A stretch of 10,812 bases of DNA from assembly GCA_023389175.1 (NCBI GenBank), contig JAEWEW010000008.1, forward strand, positions 1-10,812, in the 5' to 3' direction. Below are positions 7,932-10,812 of the stretch, one piece after another. Each line of letters starts with the position of its first letter. Position 1 is the first letter of the stretch. A program made the position numbers and the translations under genes. Source of the DNA: Pseudomonadota bacterium (lineage in GTDB: Bacteria > Pseudomonadota > Gammaproteobacteria > Burkholderiales > Burkholderiaceae_E). The notes under the pieces were generated by a model. The model was not told the DNA's origin and searched no databases. It saw only the letters and a list, made by a program, of their open reading frames with translations.

Positions 7932-7950
7932 GCGGCCCTCCCCGGGCCGC
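7932..7950 (-). terminator. Hairpin between dctP and the GNAT gene, weak terminator candidate
   Basis: GCGGCCC (7932-7938) pairs with GGGCCGC (7944-7950) around a 5-nt loop, 28 nt past the dctP stop on the minus strand. No T-run follows, so it may only partly separate dctP from the acetyltransferase gene. Confidence 0.35.
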
Positions 7951-7978
7951 AGACCCCTGCCTGGCAATTACCTCCGGA

Positions 7979-9028
7979 TCACTTCTTCAGCGAGCCGGTG
8001 AGCTTCTTCACTTCGGCACGATACTCGGCGAGGATGGCCTTGCCATCCATTCCCTTGTCATCGACCATCTTGATCCATTCGGTCTCGAACTTGGCGGTGC
8101 GCTCGGCCACCGCCTTCACCAGCGCGTCGCCGGCCGGCACCACCTCGCCGCCACCTGCCTTGAAGGCGTCGAAGCCGGCACCGGCGTTGGCATCCCACGC
8201 CTTGCCGACGTTGCGCGAGAACGCCTCGCCGGAGATCTTCGTGATCGCCTCCTGGTCCTTCTTCGAGATGGCGTTCCAGCGGTCCGTGTTCATGATGACG
8301 CTGTGGCTGTCGGAGTAGAGGCCGCCGGGGAACTGGGTGGCGTACTTGAGCAGCTTGTCCAGCTTGAACGACACGATGCTCTCCCCCGGGAACATCACCC
8401 CGTCCACCACGCCGGACGAGAGAAGCTCGTAGGACTCCGGCGCCGGCTTCGAGATGGTGTTCACCCCGAGCGCATTGGCCACGTCGGCCGCGATACCGCC
8501 GCCAACCCGGATCTTGAGCCCCTGGAAGTCCTCGACCTTGCGGATCGGATGCTTCGCGTTCCAGAAGATGCCCGGGCCGTGGGTGTAGATGGTGAGCAGC
8601 TTGACCCCTTTGTGCTCGTCCGCCTTCAGGAAGTGCTTGCTGTAGATGCGCCACAGGGCCACCGAGTTGACCTCGGCATTGTCGCCGGAGAAGGGCAGCA
8701 CGCCGACGCGGACCAGCTGGAAGCGGGCCGGCGTGTAGGCATGCGAGACGAAGGCAAGGTCGGCGAGGCCGTCGCGGACCGCGTCGAAGTGGTTGATCGG
8801 GTTGGTCACCGGCTTGGGCAGCAGCTTGATCTTGACCCGGCCTTCGGTGACCTTCTCGACCTCCTTCATCCAGGGCATCATGCCGTCACGCACCAGCATG
8901 TGCGAGGGAGGCACCCAGGCCGACATGCTCAGCTCCACCGCTTTCGCCGGCAGCGCGGCGGCAGCCAATCCAAGGCCCAGCAGGCCGGTGGCAACGGACG
9001 TGATGCCCGGTTTCAGCCAGTTCTTCAT
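7979..9028 (-). CDS. dctP: TRAP transporter substrate-binding protein, DctP family
   Basis: A 349-residue periplasmic receptor of a tripartite ATP-independent transporter; it captures an organic acid or similar anionic solute and delivers it to the DctQM membrane part. Residues 1-30 are a Sec signal peptide (basic MKNWLKP, hydrophobic core, likely cleavage after ALPAKA). The mature protein shows the DctP-family elements MKEVEKVTEGRVKIKLLP (54-71), DGLADLAFV (86-94) and the ligand region VEDFQGLKIRVGGG (165-178), in which R174 is the conserved carboxylate-binding arginine. ELLSSGVVDGVMFP (201-214) follows. The ATG at 9028 is preceded by AGGAGA eight bases upstream. The substrate cannot be read from the sequence. 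It is placed after dctM, separated by a strong hairpin, while in most TRAP operons the receptor gene comes first. Confidence 0.93.
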   Translation of the reverse strand: MKNWLKPGITSVATGLLGLGLAAAALPAKAVELSMSAWVPPSHMLVRDGMMPWMKEVEKVTEGRVKIKLLPKPVTNPINHFDAVRDGLADLAFVSHAYTPARFQLVRVGVLPFSGDNAEVNSVALWRIYSKHFLKADEHKGVKLLTIYTHGPGIFWNAKHPIRKVEDFQGLKIRVGGGIAADVANALGVNTISKPAPESYELLSSGVVDGVMFPGESIVSFKLDKLLKYATQFPGGLYSDSHSVIMNTDRWNAISKKDQEAITKISGEAFSRNVGKAWDANAGAGFDAFKAGGGEVVPAGDALVKAVAERTAKFETEWIKMVDDKGMDGKAILAEYRAEVKKLTGSLKK

Positions 9029-9036
9029 TGCTCGTG

Positions 9037-9042
9037 TCTCCT
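9037..9042 (-). promoter_or_regulatory. Ribosome binding site of dctP
   Basis: AGGAGA on the minus strand lies eight bases before the dctP ATG. It is the best ribosome site in the transporter cluster and fits high expression of the binding protein. Confidence 0.7.
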
Positions 9043-9077
9043 AGTAGGTAGCAGTTGTCGGCTCAGATTAGCATGAT

Positions 9078-9108
9078 CGCGCCCGCGGTCGCCGCGACCG
9101 CGGGCGCG
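9078..9108 (-). other. Perfect 14-bp inverted repeat between dctM and dctP
   Basis: The arms 9078-9091 and 9095-9108 pair perfectly, almost all G:C, around a 3-nt loop (CCG). On the minus strand the stem starts 4 nt after the dctM stop codon and ends about 50 nt before the dctP start. No T-run follows (the next bases are ATCATGCTAATC), so it looks less like an intrinsic terminator and more like an mRNA stabiliser or processing boundary that lets dctP differ in level from dctQM. A terminator helped by Rho is the alternative. Confidence 0.7.
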
Positions 9109-9112
9109 CCGT

Positions 9113-10405
9113 TCAGAACAGCAGGTGCGGCAGCCAGGTCGACAGCGACGGAACCGCGACCAGGATCCCCAGCCGGATCACGTCGGCCACCACGAACGGC
9201 ATGACCCCCCGATAGATGGTGCCGGTGCTCACGTGCGGCAGCAGCGTTCGCAGCACGAAGATGTTCATGCCCACCGGCGGGCTGATCAGCCCGATCTCCA
9301 CCACCACCACCACCAGGATGCCGAACCAGAGCGGATCGAAGCCGAGGTGGACCACCAGCGGGAAGAGCACCGGCACGGTGAGCAGGATCATCGAGAGCTC
9401 CTCCATCGCCGTGCCGAGCAGCACGTAGATGACGCAGATCAGCACGATCACGGTCATCGGGCTGACCTGGAACTGCTCCACGTAGTTCTTCAGGTCCTCC
9501 GGCATGGAGGTGAAGTTGACGAAGTTGGCGAAGATCAGCGCCCCGATCAGGATGGCGAACAGCATCGCGGTGGTGCGCGCGCTCTCCACCAGCACCTGCG
9601 CCAGCACCGCCCAGCTGAGGGCGCGCCGCGCGAGAGCGAACACGAAGGCGCCGAACGCGCCGATGCCCGCGCCTTCGGTGACGGTGAAGACCCCGGCGTA
9701 GATGCCGCCCATCACCACGGTGAACAGGACGATGACGCCCCAGATGCCGCGCAGCGCCCGCCATCTCTGCGGCCACGGCGTGCGCTCGCCCGGCGGCCCG
9801 GCGGCCGGGTCGCGCCAGGTCTGCCAGGCGACCGCGAGCATCAGCAGCGCCGTCGCCACGATGCCCGGGAGCACCCCGGCCGCGAACATCGCGCCGATGT
9901 TGATCTCGGTCATCAGGGCGTAGATCACCATGATCACCGACGGGGGGATGAGGATGCCGAGCGTGCCGCCGGCGGCGATCGATCCGGTGGCGAGCCGGTC
10001 GCTGTAGCCGTAGCTGCGCATCGAGGGATAGGCGACCCGCGACATGGTCGCCGCGGTGGCGATGGAGGAGCCGCAGATGGAGCCGAAGCCGGCGCAGGCG
10101 ATGATGGTCGACATGGCGAGCCCGCCGCGCCAGTGGCCGATGAAGGCATAGGCCGCCTGGAAGAGCTCCCGCGACAGGCCGGCCCGGCTCACGAAGTTGC
10201 CCATCAGGATGAAGAGCGGCACCACCGAGAGCGTGTAGGAGAAGCCGGTCTCGTACATCAGCGTCCCGGCGGAGGCGAGCGCCGGATTCCAGCCGCGCAG
10301 CAGTGCGAGCCCGAAGAAGCCGACGATGCCCATGGCGAACGCGATCGGCACCCGGATCGCGCTCAGGGCGAACATCGCCAGCAGCCCGAGCAGCGCCTCG
10401 GTCAT
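9113..10405 (-). CDS. dctM: TRAP transporter large permease subunit, DctM family
   Basis: A 430-residue inner-membrane protein, the sodium-driven transport channel of the TRAP system, of normal family length with about 12 hydrophobic segments. Hallmark motifs are VPLFILMGNFVSRAGLS (62-78), GFGSICGSSIATAATM (106-121), GGTLGILIPPSVIMVIYAL (146-164) and GLISPPVGMNIFVLRTLLP (372-390), the paired re-entrant-loop signatures of the DctM/ion transporter superfamily. The usual G-x-x-TPTE element appears as GVFTVTEGAGIGAFGA (238-253), with Val in place of Pro. The start at 10405 follows the dctQ stop by 27 bp; the ribosome site is weak, suggesting coupling to dctQ translation. It works with DctQ and the DctP receptor encoded on either side. 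Substrate unknown. Confidence 0.97.
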   Translation of the reverse strand: MTEALLGLLAMFALSAIRVPIAFAMGIVGFFGLALLRGWNPALASAGTLMYETGFSYTLSVVPLFILMGNFVSRAGLSRELFQAAYAFIGHWRGGLAMSTIIACAGFGSICGSSIATAATMSRVAYPSMRSYGYSDRLATGSIAAGGTLGILIPPSVIMVIYALMTEINIGAMFAAGVLPGIVATALLMLAVAWQTWRDPAAGPPGERTPWPQRWRALRGIWGVIVLFTVVMGGIYAGVFTVTEGAGIGAFGAFVFALARRALSWAVLAQVLVESARTTAMLFAILIGALIFANFVNFTSMPEDLKNYVEQFQVSPMTVIVLICVIYVLLGTAMEELSMILLTVPVLFPLVVHLGFDPLWFGILVVVVVEIGLISPPVGMNIFVLRTLLPHVSTGTIYRGVMPFVVADVIRLGILVAVPSLSTWLPHLLF

Positions 10406-10432
10406 CGGATCGATCCCGGAAAGCGGTTCAAC

Positions 10433-10812
10433 CTAGAGGCCGGTCGCGCCGGTGCCCGCGCCGGCGGTGCCGGGTTCGGCGAGCGGTTCCGCCGGCGGTC
10501 GGCTGACGGCGGCCACGACATGGACCGCGCCGGTGGCCAGGGTGAGGAAGGCCATCAGGTAGACGAAGGGCGCGATGGGAAACTTGAGCGTCTGGGTGAC
10601 GTCGCCGATCTCGGCGAAGGAGCCGGCCTTGCGCTGGAGCAGCCAGGCCATGCCGGCGAGCGCCGCGGCGCACACCAGGTGGATCACCACGTGCATCGCC
10701 CGCCGGAACGCGTCCGGGAAGAAGCGGTCGAACGCGTCGATGGTCACATGCTCGTTCCTGCGCGACACCAGCGGCAGGCCGGCGAAGATCAGCACCGCCA
10801 TCATCATCTCGG
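10433..10812 (-). CDS. dctQ: TRAP transporter small permease subunit, DctQ family (5' end outside the window)
   Basis: The visible 125 or so codons are the C-terminal part of a four-helix membrane protein normally 160-180 residues long; the frame is open to the right edge (a Glu codon precedes the first visible Met), so the true start lies beyond. Hydrophobic segments are MMMAVLIFAGLPLV, then VVIHLVCAAALAGMAWLL and FVYLMAFLTLATGAVHVV. The short RRNEHVTID between the first and second is the typical DctQ motif after a membrane helix. The C-terminus is a Pro/Gly/Ala-rich polar tail (PPAEPLAEPGTAG). DctQ is needed for assembly of the DctM transporter and docking of the DctP receptor. It is the first of the three transporter genes seen in transcription order. 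Confidence 0.88.
   Translation of the reverse strand, partial: EMMMAVLIFAGLPLVSRRNEHVTIDAFDRFFPDAFRRAMHVVIHLVCAAALAGMAWLLQRKAGSFAEIGDVTQTLKFPIAPFVYLMAFLTLATGAVHVVAAVSRPPAEPLAEPGTAGAGTGATGL

Noticed and set aside
7856..9076. A 406-codon open frame on the plus strand opposite dctP
   Set aside because: The minus-strand frame gives a signal peptide, ribosome site and DctP motifs; the plus-strand frame is His/Arg/Gly-rich shadow.

Overview
The window is gene-dense, very GC-rich chromosomal DNA. It looks like a free-living proteobacterium, most likely a betaproteobacterium (Burkholderiales or Rhodocyclales-like). This rests on the composition, on a DUF1415 protein, on a small protein beginning MAKPNYAF, and on the mix of histidine catabolism, a molybdenum hydroxylase and a TRAP transporter. 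The taxonomic call is inference. I see no phage, transposon, CRISPR, tRNA or rRNA. No gap between genes exceeds 165 bases.

Left part (1-1810): two histidine-utilisation genes diverge from a 65-bp gap. On the minus strand is the N-terminal part of hutI (imidazolonepropionase), which runs off the left edge. On the plus strand is hutF (formimidoylglutamate deiminase). HutI makes N-formimino-L-glutamate and HutF deiminates it to N-formyl-L-glutamate, so this organism uses the HutF branch of the pathway. The hutF reading frame stops earlier than usual for the family.

Middle (1846-3616): a small, charge-segregated conserved protein (minus), a glutathione S-transferase (minus), and a DUF1415 protein with a TTG start (plus). 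The last two diverge from a 103-bp control region.

Centre (3696-7384): a three-gene operon on the plus strand encodes a complete molybdenum hydroxylase of the xanthine dehydrogenase/CO dehydrogenase family, in the order FAD subunit, [2Fe-2S] subunit, molybdopterin subunit. Consecutive genes overlap by 8 nt. The large subunit carries AYRGAGR in place of the CO dehydrogenase loop, so it is a form II-type enzyme with an unknown substrate. No maturation gene is in the window.

Right part (7437-10812): all on the minus strand and convergent with the hydroxylase operon. Transcription runs from dctQ (5' end outside the window) through dctM and dctP to a RimI-like GNAT acetyltransferase. The first three form a tripartite TRAP importer with the binding-protein gene last instead of first. 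A perfect 14-bp hairpin separates dctM from dctP.

Most of the window is ordinary metabolic sequence. The points most worth following are the unidentified substrate of the hydroxylase and its possible pairing with the TRAP importer, the dctM-dctP hairpin, the short C-terminus of HutF, and the two uncharacterised conserved proteins. I did not find convincing evidence of a wholly new biological system.
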